From Novosphingobium aerophilum (GTDB taxonomy: Bacteria > Pseudomonadota > Alphaproteobacteria > Sphingomonadales > Sphingomonadaceae): a DNA stretch of 64,000 bases. Positions 45,381 through 53,757 of the stretch are shown piece by piece. Position 1 is the stretch's first letter. Each line of letters opens with the position of its first letter. The notes beneath the pieces are model-generated. The model ran no database searches. It worked only from the letters and a program-made list of their open reading frames with translations, and had not been told where the DNA came from. The stretch lies in assembly GCF_014230305.1 (NCBI RefSeq), contig NZ_JACLAU010000012.1, forward strand, positions 1 through 64,000. Direction: 5' to 3'. A program made the translations under genes and the position numbers.

Positions 45381-46976
45381 TCAGGCCGCGAACTGGTTCA
45401 TCGTGTTGTGGGCGCCACCGGCCTTGAGGGCCGCTTCGCCGGCGAAGTATTCCTTGTGATCATCGCCGATGTCCGATCCGGCCATGTTCTGGTGCTTCAC
45501 GCAGGCGATGCCCTGGCGGATTTCCTCACGCTGGACGTTCTTGACGTAGCCCAGCATGCCCTGTTCGCCGAAGTACTCACGCGCCAGGTTGTCGGTGCTG
45601 AGCGCCGCGGTGTGATAGGTCGGCAGGGTGATGAGGTGGTGGAAGATCCCCGCCTCACGCGCGGCGTCACGCTGGAAGGTGCGGATCCGCTCGTCGGCCT
45701 CGGCCGCCAGCTCGGTGGCGTCATAGTCGACGCTCATCAGCCGCGCCCGGTCATAGGCGGAGACATCCCGGCCCGCCTCGGCCCAGGCGTCGAACACCTG
45801 CTGGCGGAAGTTCAGCGTCCAGTTGAAGCTGGGCGAGTTGTTGTAGACCAGCTTGGCCCCCGGGATCACCTCGCGGATGCGCTTCACCATGCCGCCGATC
45901 TGGCCGATGTGCGGCTTCTCGGTCTCGATCCAGAGCAGGTCCGCGCCGTTCTGCAAGGCGTGGATGCAGTCCAGCACGCAGCGGTCCTCGCCGGTTCCGG
46001 GGCGGAACTGGTAGAGGTTGCTGGGCAGCCGCTTGGGCCGCAGCAGCTTGCCGTCGCGGCTGATGATCACATCGCCATGGCCGATCGCGGTCAGATCGAC
46101 CTCCTCGCAGTCGAGGAAGCTGTTGTACTGGTCGCCGATGTCACCCGCTTCGCGGACATAGGCGATCTGCTTGGTCAGGCCGGCGCCGAGCGAGTCGGTG
46201 CGGGCGACGATCACGCCATCGTCCACGCCCAGCTCCATGAAGGCATAGCGGACGGCGCGAATCTTGGCGATGAAGTCCTCGTGCGGGACGGTAACCTTGC
46301 CGTCCTGGTGGCCGCACTGCTTCTCGTCCGAGACCTGGTTCTCGATCTGGATGCAGCAGGCCCCGGCCTCGATGAACTTCTTGGCGAGCAGATAGGTCGC
46401 CTCGGCATTGCCGAAGCCGGCGTCGATATCGGCGATGATCGGCACGACGTGGGTCTGGAACGCGTCGATCTTGCCCAGCAGGCGATGCTGGTTGACCGCA
46501 TCCCCGGCCTCACGGGCCTTGTCGAGCTCGCGGAACAGGCCGCCCAGCTCCCGCGCGTCGGCCTGGCGCAGGAAGGTGTACAGCTCTTCGATCAGTGCCG
46601 GGACCGAGGTCTTCTCGTGCATCGACTGGTCGGGCAGCGGGCCGAATTCGCTGCGCAGCGCGGCAACCATCCAGCCCGACAGGTACAGGTAGCGCCCCTT
46701 GGTCGAGCCGAAGTGCTTCTTGATCGAGATGAGCTTCTGCTGCCCGATGAACCCGTGCCAGCAGCCCAGCGACTGCGTGTACTGTGCCGGATCGGCATCG
46801 TAGGCGGCCATGTCCTGGCGCATGATCTTCGCGGTGTAGCGCGCGATGTCGAGCCCCGTGCGGAACCGGTTCTGCAGCCGCATGCGGGCGACGTTCTCGG
46901 CCTCGATCCCGCTCCAGGTGGGAGCGTTGGGAGTGATCGCGCTGCGCGCCTCGGCGATGGTCTGGGAGTAGGTCAC
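45381..46976 (-). CDS. aceA: Isocitrate lyase
   Basis: Isocitrate lyase splits isocitrate to succinate and glyoxylate, opening the glyoxylate bypass for growth on acetate and fatty acids. The 531-residue product starts with GTG 46976 (AAGGA about 9 bases before). Its length marks the long subfamily found in Pseudomonas and many alphaproteobacteria. The active-site loop reads EKQCGHQDGK, with the catalytic Cys and Gln in the K-x-CGH position where Lys is often found second. VPIIADIDAGFGNAEATY and WIETEKPHIGQIGG are further family blocks. It is divergent from the ScfR-like gene, whose product probably controls it. Confidence 0.95.
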   Translation of the reverse strand: MTYSQTIAEARSAITPNAPTWSGIEAENVARMRLQNRFRTGLDIARYTAKIMRQDMAAYDADPAQYTQSLGCWHGFIGQQKLISIKKHFGSTKGRYLYLSGWMVAALRSEFGPLPDQSMHEKTSVPALIEELYTFLRQADARELGGLFRELDKAREAGDAVNQHRLLGKIDAFQTHVVPIIADIDAGFGNAEATYLLAKKFIEAGACCIQIENQVSDEKQCGHQDGKVTVPHEDFIAKIRAVRYAFMELGVDDGVIVARTDSLGAGLTKQIAYVREAGDIGDQYNSFLDCEEVDLTAIGHGDVIISRDGKLLRPKRLPSNLYQFRPGTGEDRCVLDCIHALQNGADLLWIETEKPHIGQIGGMVKRIREVIPGAKLVYNNSPSFNWTLNFRQQVFDAWAEAGRDVSAYDRARLMSVDYDATELAAEADERIRTFQRDAAREAGIFHHLITLPTYHTAALSTDNLAREYFGEQGMLGYVKNVQREEIRQGIACVKHQNMAGSDIGDDHKEYFAGEAALKAGGAHNTMNQFAA

Positions 46977-47068
46977 GATTCGTTGTCCTTGCAGGGGGGT
47001 CTGGTGGCGACAGGCCCCAGCTAGGCCCCGCTCCCCCCTCCGAACAGCCCGATTTCCGTGCGTTTGTG

Positions 47069-47119
47069 AAACTTTACAGCTCTTCTTTGTAAAGTTGTAT
47101 TGATCCGTACAACTTTACA
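47069..47119. promoter_or_regulatory. Three-half-site operator between aceA and the ScfR-like gene
   Basis: AACTTTACA occurs at 47070-47078 and again at 47111-47119, with its reverse complement TGTAAAGTT at 47088-47096. The second and third sites form a perfect 12-bp inverted repeat (TGTAAAGTTGTA and TACAACTTTACA, 8-base gap), and the first and third share AACTTTACAGCT as a direct repeat. Nothing else in the window looks like it. The location in the divergent promoter gap, and the RamB-type family of the adjacent regulator, make this the likely operator for both genes. Binding is inferred. Confidence 0.8.
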
Positions 47120-47166
47120 GCTATGTGTTGTGCAGGCGTTAACCACAAGCGGCGCACAAGACCCTC

Positions 47167-48573
47167 ATGAGCCAGTCCCGCCCCCTCTACCTTGGCCCCC
47201 GCCTGCGCCGCCTGCGCCGCGAACTGGGCCTGACCCAGCAGGCCATGGCGACGGACCTGGACATCTCGCCCAGCTACATCGCCCTGCTCGAGCGCAACCA
47301 GCGGCCTGTCACCGCCGAGCTGCTGATCCGGCTCGCGCGGACTTACCAGCTCGACATGGCCGAGCTCGCCACCGAGGATGCCGACAACTATGCCAAGCGG
47401 ATCGCCGAGGTGATGCGCGATCCCCTGCTGGAGGGGATCGACCTGCCCGCGCTCGAGATCGCCGATCTCGCCACCTCGTTCCCGGGCGTGGCCGAGGCGA
47501 TCCTGCGACTGCACGGGGCCTATGCGCGCGAACAGCAGATCCTGGCCGACCGGCGCCTGGGTGCGGCGGCGGCGGAGGGTGGCACCCCCGATCCGGTGCG
47601 CGCCGTGCAGGAGTTTTTCTCAAACAATCGCAACCACTTCCCCACCCTGGACAGCCGCGCCGAGGAGCTCGCGGTGGAAATCGCCGAGCATGGCGCGGCC
47701 GCCGAATGGCTGCGCAAGCGCAAGGGCGTGCGGGTCCGCTTCATGCCGCCCGAGGTGATGGTGGAATCGGTGCGCCGCTACGACCGCCACAACGATCAGG
47801 TGCTGATCGACGATTCGCTCGACACCTCGGCCCGCAAGTTCCAGCTCGCGCTGCACATCGCCTGGACCACCATGCGCGACGAAATCGTCCAACTGGCGCG
47901 CGCGGCCGACCTGCCCGACAAGTCCGCGGTTGCCCTCGCCCGCCGCAACCTCGCGGCCTATGCCGCCGCCGCGCTGGTCATGCCCTATGACCGGTTTCTG
48001 CGCGCGGCGGAAAGCCGGGGCTACGACGTGGCGGCGCTGGGCGGGGTGTTCGGGGCCAGCTTCGAACAGGTCGCCCACCGGCTGACCACCCTGGCCCGGC
48101 CCGGGCACGAGGGCATCCCGTTCTTCATGGTCCGGCTCGACGCGGCCGGAAACGTGTCCAAGCTGCTGGATGGGGCGGGCTTTCCCTATGCCCCGCACGG
48201 AGGCTCCTGCCCGCTGTGGCGGGTCCATGACACCTTCCGCACCCCCGGCCAACTGGTCACCCAGTGGCTCGAGCTGCCCGACGGGCGGCGTTTCTTCACC
48301 CTGGCGCGCACCGTGGGCGGCGAGCCGCGCCATTTCGGCGCCGCGGCGGTGGTCCGCTCGGTCGCGCTGGTCTGCGCCGCCGACCAGGCCGACAAGCTGG
48401 CCTATGCCCGTGGAATCGACCCCGCCGCCGTGACCGCCACCCCGATCGGCGTGAACTGCGGCCTGTGCCAACGCGCCGATTGCGAGGCCCGCGCCGTCCC
48501 GCCCCGCGGGCGCGACCTGCTGGCCGACGACCAGCGCCGCAGCGTGGCCCCCTTCATGTTCGCGGATCGTTAG
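47167..48573 (+). CDS. ScfR/RamB-like regulator (XRE helix-turn-helix + IrrE-like + DUF2083)
   Basis: A 468-residue DNA-binding protein. The XRE-type helix-turn-helix fills residues 8-65 (LGPRLRRLRRELGLTQQAMA, then ISPSYIALLERNQRPV). A central ImmA/IrrE-like domain follows (RRYDRHNDQVLID, FQLALHIAWTTM) without an obvious HExxH. The C-terminus carries the DUF2083 region with FPYAPHGGSCPLWRVHDTF and NCGLCQRADCEARAVP. This architecture is shared with RamB of Corynebacterium, which represses aceA, and with short-chain fatty-acyl-CoA regulators. Being divergent from aceA across a shared operator fits control of the glyoxylate bypass. The effector may be an acyl-CoA; this is inference. Confidence 0.88.
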   Translation: MSQSRPLYLGPRLRRLRRELGLTQQAMATDLDISPSYIALLERNQRPVTAELLIRLARTYQLDMAELATEDADNYAKRIAEVMRDPLLEGIDLPALEIADLATSFPGVAEAILRLHGAYAREQQILADRRLGAAAAEGGTPDPVRAVQEFFSNNRNHFPTLDSRAEELAVEIAEHGAAAEWLRKRKGVRVRFMPPEVMVESVRRYDRHNDQVLIDDSLDTSARKFQLALHIAWTTMRDEIVQLARAADLPDKSAVALARRNLAAYAAAALVMPYDRFLRAAESRGYDVAALGGVFGASFEQVAHRLTTLARPGHEGIPFFMVRLDAAGNVSKLLDGAGFPYAPHGGSCPLWRVHDTFRTPGQLVTQWLELPDGRRFFTLARTVGGEPRHFGAAAVVRSVALVCAADQADKLAYARGIDPAAVTATPIGVNCGLCQRADCEARAVPPRGRDLLADDQRRSVAPFMFADR

Positions 48574-48606
48574 GGGGTTCGGCCCTCGCCCGCCACAAAC
48601 CTGGGC

Positions 48607-48741
48607 CGTCATGCTGAACGTGTTTCAGCATCCATGACGCCCCCTTTGCAGGTCCGTCCAAGCCGCGGGGAACCTCGCCCGCGACATCATCATGCTCCGC
48701 GCGACAGCAGAGATGGATGCTGAAACGAGTTCAGCATGACG
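48607..48741. repeat. Inverted-repeat intergenic element (CATGCTGAA type)
   Basis: GTCATGCTGAACGTGTTTCA with the next 8 bases (48608-48635) and its near-exact reverse complement (48713-48740, two mismatches in 28) enclose about 78 bases. Arms extend one base outward on both sides. The element lies between the ScfR-like gene and the odc terminator. It is non-coding and looks like a dispersed palindromic repeat. I recall similar CATGCTGAA-type repeats from sphingomonad genomes, but this needs a search. Confidence 0.75.
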
Positions 48742-48773
48742 AAGCGGATTTGGACAGCAAACATGGCACAAAT

Positions 48774-48806
48774 GAAAAGGGCCCGCCCCTGCGGACGAGC
48801 CCTTTC
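48774..48806 (-). terminator. Intrinsic terminator of the ornithine decarboxylase gene
   Basis: On the minus strand AAAGGGCTCGTCC pairs with GGGCGGGCCCTTT (allowing G-U) to give a long stem, about 13 bp, closing GCAG, and is followed by T-rich CATTT. It lies about 20 bases after the odc stop. The structure is a convincing Rho-independent terminator for the odc transcript. Confidence 0.8.
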
Positions 48807-48826
48807 AATCCCACAGAACGATCAGG

Positions 48827-50104
48827 TCAGCGCAGCGACACCACGTTGTCCGACATGCGCGGATCGCGCCGGTCGCCGCGGTACTGGCTGGCCATCGGCT
48901 CGTCGCCGGCCAGCACGATCTCGCCCTCGCCGAAGCCGTTGAAACGGGTCTTCATCGCCGCGCCATAGGCGCCCAGCATGCCGATCTCGATGTAATCGCC
49001 CGCAGCGATGTCGGCCGGCAGCAGGAAGGGGCCCTTCATGAAGTCGCCATCGTCACAGGTCGGGCCATAGAAGGCGAACTCGGCCTCGCCCCCGGCGCGA
49101 TCGGCGTTCAGGCACTTCACCGGGAAGCGCCAGCCGATGTGGGCCGCATCGAACAGCGTGCCATAGGCGCCGTCATTGATGTAGAGCTCGTCGCCGCGGC
49201 GCTTCTCCACCTTGACCACCACCGAATTGTATTCGGCGCACAGAGCCCGGCCGGGTTCGCACCACAGCTCCGACGAATAGGACACCGGCAGCGATTCGGC
49301 GGCGCGGTGGATCGCGCCGAAGTAATCCTCCAGCGGCGGCGGCTCCATGCCCGGGTAGATCGACGGGAAGCCGCCCCCGACATCGACGATGTCGATGGTC
49401 ACGGCCGCATCGACGATCGCGGCGCGCACCCGCTCAAGCGCCTGGACGTAGGCGAAGGGGGTCATCGCCTGGCTGCCGACGTGGAAGCAGATCCCCAGGC
49501 TGTCCGCCACCTGGCGGGTCGCCTGCAGCAGCGGCCCGGCATCGGCCAGGTCGATCCCGAACTTGGACGCCAGGCTCAGCTCGGAATACTCCGACGAGAC
49601 GCGCAGCCGCACGCACAGCGCCAGATCGGTCGCGGCCTCGCCGGCGTCATCGGCGGTCGCCGCGACGATCTTGTCGAGCTCTTCCTGGGTGTCGAGGCTG
49701 AAGGTGCGCACACCGTGAACCTTGTAGGCCTCGGCAATGGCACTGGCCGTCTTGACCGGGTGCATGAAGCACAGCGTCGCCTCGGGCAGAGTGGCGCGCA
49801 CCAGCCGCACCTCGGCGATCGAGGCGACGTCGTAATGCGTCACCCCGCTGTCCCACAGGACCTTCAGCAGGTCGGGCGAGGGATTGGCCTTGACCGCATA
49901 GAGCGACTTGCCCGGAAACGCTTCGACGAAGAAGCGGGCAGCACGCGCCGCGGCCTGCGGACGGTTCACGATAACGGGTTCGTCAGGCGCGAGGGCGCGG
50001 ACTACAGCCGATGCGTCGGGATAGCTGTGCAACTCAAGGGACCCCCAATAGGCCTTGCGGCCAGTTAACAACACAAAGCTGCCTTGCGGTTTGGAAGTCC
50101 CCAT
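48827..50104 (-). CDS. Ornithine/lysine decarboxylase, type III PLP fold
   Basis: The enzyme decarboxylates ornithine (or lysine) to putrescine (or cadaverine), the first polyamine step. From ATG 50104 it is 425 residues; a TTG at 50032 (…ELHSYPD) would give 401 residues, closer to the family norm, so the start is uncertain. The PLP Lys lies in SLYAVKANPSPDLL, the glycine-rich phosphate loop in DIVDVGGGFPSIYPG, and the active-site Cys in GPTCDDGDFM. FHVGSQAMTPFAY and CEPGRALCAEY are also typical. Specificity between ornithine and lysine is not resolved. It follows nspC on the same strand across about 230 bases; an intrinsic terminator ends it. Confidence 0.88.
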   Translation of the reverse strand: MGTSKPQGSFVLLTGRKAYWGSLELHSYPDASAVVRALAPDEPVIVNRPQAAARAARFFVEAFPGKSLYAVKANPSPDLLKVLWDSGVTHYDVASIAEVRLVRATLPEATLCFMHPVKTASAIAEAYKVHGVRTFSLDTQEELDKIVAATADDAGEAATDLALCVRLRVSSEYSELSLASKFGIDLADAGPLLQATRQVADSLGICFHVGSQAMTPFAYVQALERVRAAIVDAAVTIDIVDVGGGFPSIYPGMEPPPLEDYFGAIHRAAESLPVSYSSELWCEPGRALCAEYNSVVVKVEKRRGDELYINDGAYGTLFDAAHIGWRFPVKCLNADRAGGEAEFAFYGPTCDDGDFMKGPFLLPADIAAGDYIEIGMLGAYGAAMKTRFNGFGEGEIVLAGDEPMASQYRGDRRDPRMSDNVVSLR

Positions 50105-50336
50105 GGGGCAGCGAGCGGCCGGATATAGGGGGGTGCCGGTGAACTGCAAGTGAAAATGGGACCACGTTTTCACAAATCTGAAACATGGCCTGAAAGTGCA
50201 GGATAATCGTTGGATTTGCGCGGAAATATGACATTCAGGCGACGGGATTCAGGCGCGTTCCGGCGGGGTCGGACCGGGCTTGGTCAGCGAATCCGCGAAT
50301 CGACTGCGGCGAAACCGACTGGCCGGGCCAACCGGC

Positions 50337-51512
50337 TCAGCTCAACCGGTCGCGGAAGCTTTCCCAGTCGAACCGCTTGACGCATTCCAGCGCATCGGTC
50401 TGGCTGTCCCACAGCCAGATCGAGGGCAGCGGCACCCCGTTGAACGTGGTGGTCTTGACCATCGAGTAGTGCGCCTGGTCCAGGAAGGCGAAGCGCGTCC
50501 CCGGTTCGGGGGGAAACGGCAGGACATAGTCGCCGATCACGTCGCCGGCCAGGCAGGATGGGCCGCCCAGCCGCACCGGGTCTGCCCCGCTCGCCTCGGC
50601 ATCGCGTTCGCCCAGCATGGCGGGGCGATAGGGGGCCTCGATCACGTCGGGCATGTGGCACGTGGCCGAAATGTCCACGATCGCCACGGGCATGCCGTTC
50701 CATTGCGTGTCGAGCACCGTGCCGATCAGGATGCCGGCGTCGAGCGCCACCGCCTCGCCCGGCTCGAGGTAAAGCTCACAGCCGGTCTCGATCTTCACCT
50801 GGCGCAGGAAGGCGATCAGGTCCTCGCGCTGGTAATCCGCCCGGGTGACGTGGTGCCCACCCCCGAAATTGAGCCACTTGAGCTGGCCCAGGAAGGGTTC
50901 GATGCGCGGCTTCAGGGCCTCCCAGGTCCGCTGCAGCGGGGCGAAGTCCTGTTCGCACAGGGTGTGGAAATGCAGACCGGTGACGCCGTCCAGATGCTCG
51001 GGCCGCAACTGGTCGACCGGGAAGCCCAGCCGGCTGTGCGGCGCGCAGGGATCATAGCGCGGCACCTCGCCCTCGGCATGGAGCGGGTTGATCCGCAGGC
51101 CGATGTCGAAGGTGCCGTCCTGCGCGTCCAGCAGCGGGCGGAACCGGGCGATCTGATCGGGCGAATTGAAGATCACATGGTCCGAAATGCGGCAGATCTC
51201 GGGCAGGTCCTCGGCCTTGTAAGCGGCGCAATACGTGGCGATTTCGCCCCGGTAATGCGCCTCGGCCAGCCGCGCCTCCCACAGGCCCGAGGTGCAGACG
51301 CCATCAAGGTATTCCCCCACGATCGGCGCGACCCGCCACATCGAAAAGGCCTTGAGCGCGGCCAGCACCTTGATCTCGGCACGGTCGCGGATATCGGCGA
51401 GGACCGCCAGGTTGGCCCGCAGCTTCGCGGCATCGACCACGAAGGCCGGGCTGTCGACGCGGTGAAGGTCAAAGCGGGCGAAGGCGCCCGGATCGCCGGC
51501 TCTGGTTTCCAT
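50337..51512 (-). CDS. nspC: Carboxynorspermidine/carboxyspermidine decarboxylase
   Basis: NspC removes CO2 from carboxynorspermidine or carboxyspermidine to give (nor)spermidine. The 391-residue product starts at ATG 51512; the TTG at 51530 is less likely. Family blocks include DSPAFVVDAAKLRANLAVL, the PLP-binding Lys region VLAALKAFSM, DGVCTSGLWEARLAE, LHFHTLCEQD, LNFGGGHHVTR and the C-terminal GGPSCLAGDVIGDY. The dehydrogenase making its substrate is encoded just upstream, and a decarboxylase making putrescine downstream, so spermidine is made here without S-adenosylmethionine, if all three act as predicted. Confidence 0.92.
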   Translation of the reverse strand: METRAGDPGAFARFDLHRVDSPAFVVDAAKLRANLAVLADIRDRAEIKVLAALKAFSMWRVAPIVGEYLDGVCTSGLWEARLAEAHYRGEIATYCAAYKAEDLPEICRISDHVIFNSPDQIARFRPLLDAQDGTFDIGLRINPLHAEGEVPRYDPCAPHSRLGFPVDQLRPEHLDGVTGLHFHTLCEQDFAPLQRTWEALKPRIEPFLGQLKWLNFGGGHHVTRADYQREDLIAFLRQVKIETGCELYLEPGEAVALDAGILIGTVLDTQWNGMPVAIVDISATCHMPDVIEAPYRPAMLGERDAEASGADPVRLGGPSCLAGDVIGDYVLPFPPEPGTRFAFLDQAHYSMVKTTTFNGVPLPSIWLWDSQTDALECVKRFDWESFRDRLS

Positions 51513-51543
51513 GTCTTTCCAAGATCCCAAGTGTTCGCATCGG

Positions 51544-51642
51544 CTTCGACAAGCTCAGCCTGAGCGGATGATGGTGATACGACCTGAATGGATGTCTGCT
51601 TCCAATGGACAACAACATCCGCTCAGCCTGAGCCTGTCGAAG
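51544..51642. repeat. Inverted-repeat intergenic element (CTTCGACAAGCTCAG type)
   Basis: CTTCGACAAGCTCAGCCTGA plus five bases (51544-51568) and its near reverse complement (51618-51642, two mismatches in 25) enclose about 49 bases. It occupies the upstream region of nspC and is non-coding. It is of a different family from the other repeats in the window. Similar 'TTCGACAGGCTCAG' repeats are, to my knowledge, frequent in sphingomonad intergenic DNA. Confidence 0.75.
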
Positions 51643-51736
51643 GCCACGCGCAAGCCGCCCGTTCCCCCCGAACTTCGGCGCCGTCCCCGCCAGGATCGGG
51701 GTCCATGTCATCCTCGCAACGTCGTTGCGATTCAGA

Positions 51737-51895
51737 TCCTCCCCATGTGGGCGCAGCACACATGCGGAGGGGGACCGCCGCCGCGTCAGCCGCGGGGGTG
51801 GAGGGGCCCTGGCAACGCCGGATTTGGCCCCTCCGTCAACCGCTTGCAGCGGCTGCCACCTCGCCGTTTGCGTCCTGCGGACGAGAACAGGGAGG
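51737..51895. repeat. Paired GGTGGAGGGGC-type repeat between nspC and the dehydrogenase gene
   Basis: The 375-base gap 51531-51907 holds no gene. Its right half has a left arm (TCCTCCCC at 51737, then GGAGGGGGACC, ending GGTGGAGGGGC at 51806) and an opposed arm (from GCCCCTCCGTCA at 51827 through GCTGCCACCTC to GGGAGGA at 51895). The order of blocks in each arm is the same as in the arms flanking the DUF559 gene (60398-60898), and the CCCTCCGTCA end matches 778-912. So one dispersed repeat family occurs at least three times in this window. Confidence 0.6.
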
Positions 51896-51907
51896 ATCGG
51901 CTCTCCC

Positions 51908-53119
51908 TCAAAACTCGACCGGCCCCGCCAGTTCCTTCACCTGCCACGGCAGGCCCTGCGTGTTGAGCATGGCCATGAACGGATCGGGGTCCATCTGCTC
52001 CATGTTGAACACGCCCTCGCCGCGCCAGGCGCCGGTCAGCATCATCGCCGCGCCGATCATCGCCGGGACGCCGGTGGTATAGCTGATCGCCTGGTTGCCG
52101 GTCTCGTGGAAGGCGTCCTCGTGATCGCAGATGTTGTAGATGTAGAAGGTCTTCTCGCCCGATCCGTCGAGCGCCTCACCGGTGGCGATGTCGCCGATGT
52201 TGGTCTTGCCCTTGGTGGTCGGGCCCAGCGTTTCGGGCTTGGGCAGGACGGCGGCGAGGAACTGCAGCGGGATGATCTCCTGCCCGTTGTACATCACCGG
52301 ATCGATCCGGGTCATGCCCACGTTCTGCAGCACGGTCAGGTGCGTGATATAGGCATCGCCGAAGGTCATCCAGAAGCGCCCGCGCTCCAGCTCGGGCAGG
52401 AACTTCGCCAGGCTTTCCAGCTCCTCGTGGTACATCAGGTACATGTTCTTGGGGCCGACGCCCTCGAACTCGAAGGACTGGCGGATGCTCATCGCCGGGG
52501 TCTCGACCCATTCGCCGCCCGCCCAGTGGCGCGCCGGGGCGGTGACTTCGCGGATGTTGATTTCCGGGTTGAAGTTGGTGGCGAAGGCCTGGCCGTGATC
52601 GCCGCCATTGCAATCCAGGATGTCGAGCAGGCGGATGGTCTTCAGCTTGTGCTTCTTCAGCCACATCGCGAAGACGCTGGTCACCCCCGGATCGAAGCCC
52701 GAGCCGAGCAGCGCCATCAGGCCCTTCTCGCGGAACTTGTCCTGATAGGCCCACTGCCACTTGTATTCGAACTTGGCCTCGTCCTTGGGCTCGTAATTGG
52801 CAGTGTCGAGGTAATCGACCCCGGCCTCCAGGCAGGCGTCCATGATCGGCAGATCCTGGTACGGCAGCGCCAGGTTGACCACCAGCTTCGGCCCGATCTG
52901 ACGGATCAGCGCGGTCAGCGCCGGCACGTCCTCGGCATCGACCTGATAGGTCGCGATATCGACGCCGGTGCGCTCCTTCACCGAGACGGCGATCGCATCG
53001 CACTTCGCCAGGGTCCGGCTGGCCAGGTGAATGTCACTGAAAATGCCCGGATTCATCGCCATCTTGTGGACACAGACCGAGCTCACCCCGCCCGCGCCGA
53101 TCACCAGAACTTTCGCCAT
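51908..53119 (-). CDS. Carboxynorspermidine/carboxyspermidine dehydrogenase (saccharopine-dehydrogenase fold)
   Basis: This enzyme reductively joins putrescine or diaminopropane with aspartate semialdehyde to form carboxy(nor)spermidine, using NADPH. From ATG 53119 (GGGAG 5 bases before) the product is 403 residues. The N-terminal Rossmann loop reads MAKVLVIGAGGVSSVCVHK, and LASRTLAKCDAIA, VVNLALPYQDLPIMDACLEAG, GSGFDPGVTSVFAMW and DILDCNGGDHG are blocks of the LYS1-like carboxynorspermidine synthase subgroup. It lies immediately before nspC in the transcription direction. The longer frame to 53509 overlaps the opposite-strand MAPEG gene and is rejected. Confidence 0.9.
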   Translation of the reverse strand: MAKVLVIGAGGVSSVCVHKMAMNPGIFSDIHLASRTLAKCDAIAVSVKERTGVDIATYQVDAEDVPALTALIRQIGPKLVVNLALPYQDLPIMDACLEAGVDYLDTANYEPKDEAKFEYKWQWAYQDKFREKGLMALLGSGFDPGVTSVFAMWLKKHKLKTIRLLDILDCNGGDHGQAFATNFNPEINIREVTAPARHWAGGEWVETPAMSIRQSFEFEGVGPKNMYLMYHEELESLAKFLPELERGRFWMTFGDAYITHLTVLQNVGMTRIDPVMYNGQEIIPLQFLAAVLPKPETLGPTTKGKTNIGDIATGEALDGSGEKTFYIYNICDHEDAFHETGNQAISYTTGVPAMIGAAMMLTGAWRGEGVFNMEQMDPDPFMAMLNTQGLPWQVKELAGPVEF

Positions 53120-53318
53120 GTGCACTCCCATCGATACCGTTCGGGCGCGCCATCGGGCGCCGCTGCTGGCGAACGCCTCTAGGGCAAGGATGTTGCAAGA
53201 CCAAGGCCCACCTTGGCCCCTTCCCGCATAGGCAGGCCCGGATGGCCGATCGAGCCAGTCGGTTGCCAAGCGGCCCGATCTGCGCCAGTCCTGCGCGCCG
53301 GACAGGGGAGACGCGCCG

Positions 53319-53744
53319 ATGAACAAGGCCATGCTCGCGCCCGCCGCCGTGCTGGTGGCGTGGTCGCTGGTGATGATGATGTGGATGGCGCGATCGCGCT
53401 TCGCCGCCTTCGCCAATGCCGGGATCGATCTCGGCAAGGCGCGGCCCGGCGGGCGCGGGCAGGATCTGGAAAAGGTGCTGCCGCCGCAGGTCATGTGGAA
53501 AAGCCACAATTACGCGCACCTGATGGAGCAGCCGACGCTGTTCTATGCCGTGGTGGTGATCCTGGCCCTGGCCGGGGCCGGCCCCACCGACGTGCGGCTC
53601 GCCTGGGCCTATACCGGACTGCGCATCGTCCATTCGCTCTACCAGTCGCTGGTCAACCGGGTGCCGGTGCGCTTCATGATCTTCCTGGCATCCAGCGTGG
53701 TGCTGATGGCCCTGGCCGTCCGCGCGCTGATCGCCACGCTCTGA
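53319..53744 (+). CDS. MAPEG-family membrane protein (copy 1)
   Basis: A 141-residue protein with four hydrophobic helices of the MAPEG family (glutathione-linked eicosanoid-type membrane proteins; in bacteria often of unknown role). WKSHNYAHLMEQPTLFYAVV holds the family's N-x-x-E-x-P-x-x-F-Y motif with the glutathione-contacting Glu; AWAYTGLRIVHSLYQSLVNRVPVRF is the third helix block. It is divergent from the dehydrogenase gene and followed by a second copy 13 bases later. Confidence 0.85.
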   Translation: MNKAMLAPAAVLVAWSLVMMMWMARSRFAAFANAGIDLGKARPGGRGQDLEKVLPPQVMWKSHNYAHLMEQPTLFYAVVVILALAGAGPTDVRLAWAYTGLRIVHSLYQSLVNRVPVRFMIFLASSVVLMALAVRALIATL

Positions 53745-53757
53745 AAGGACCGCCGAC

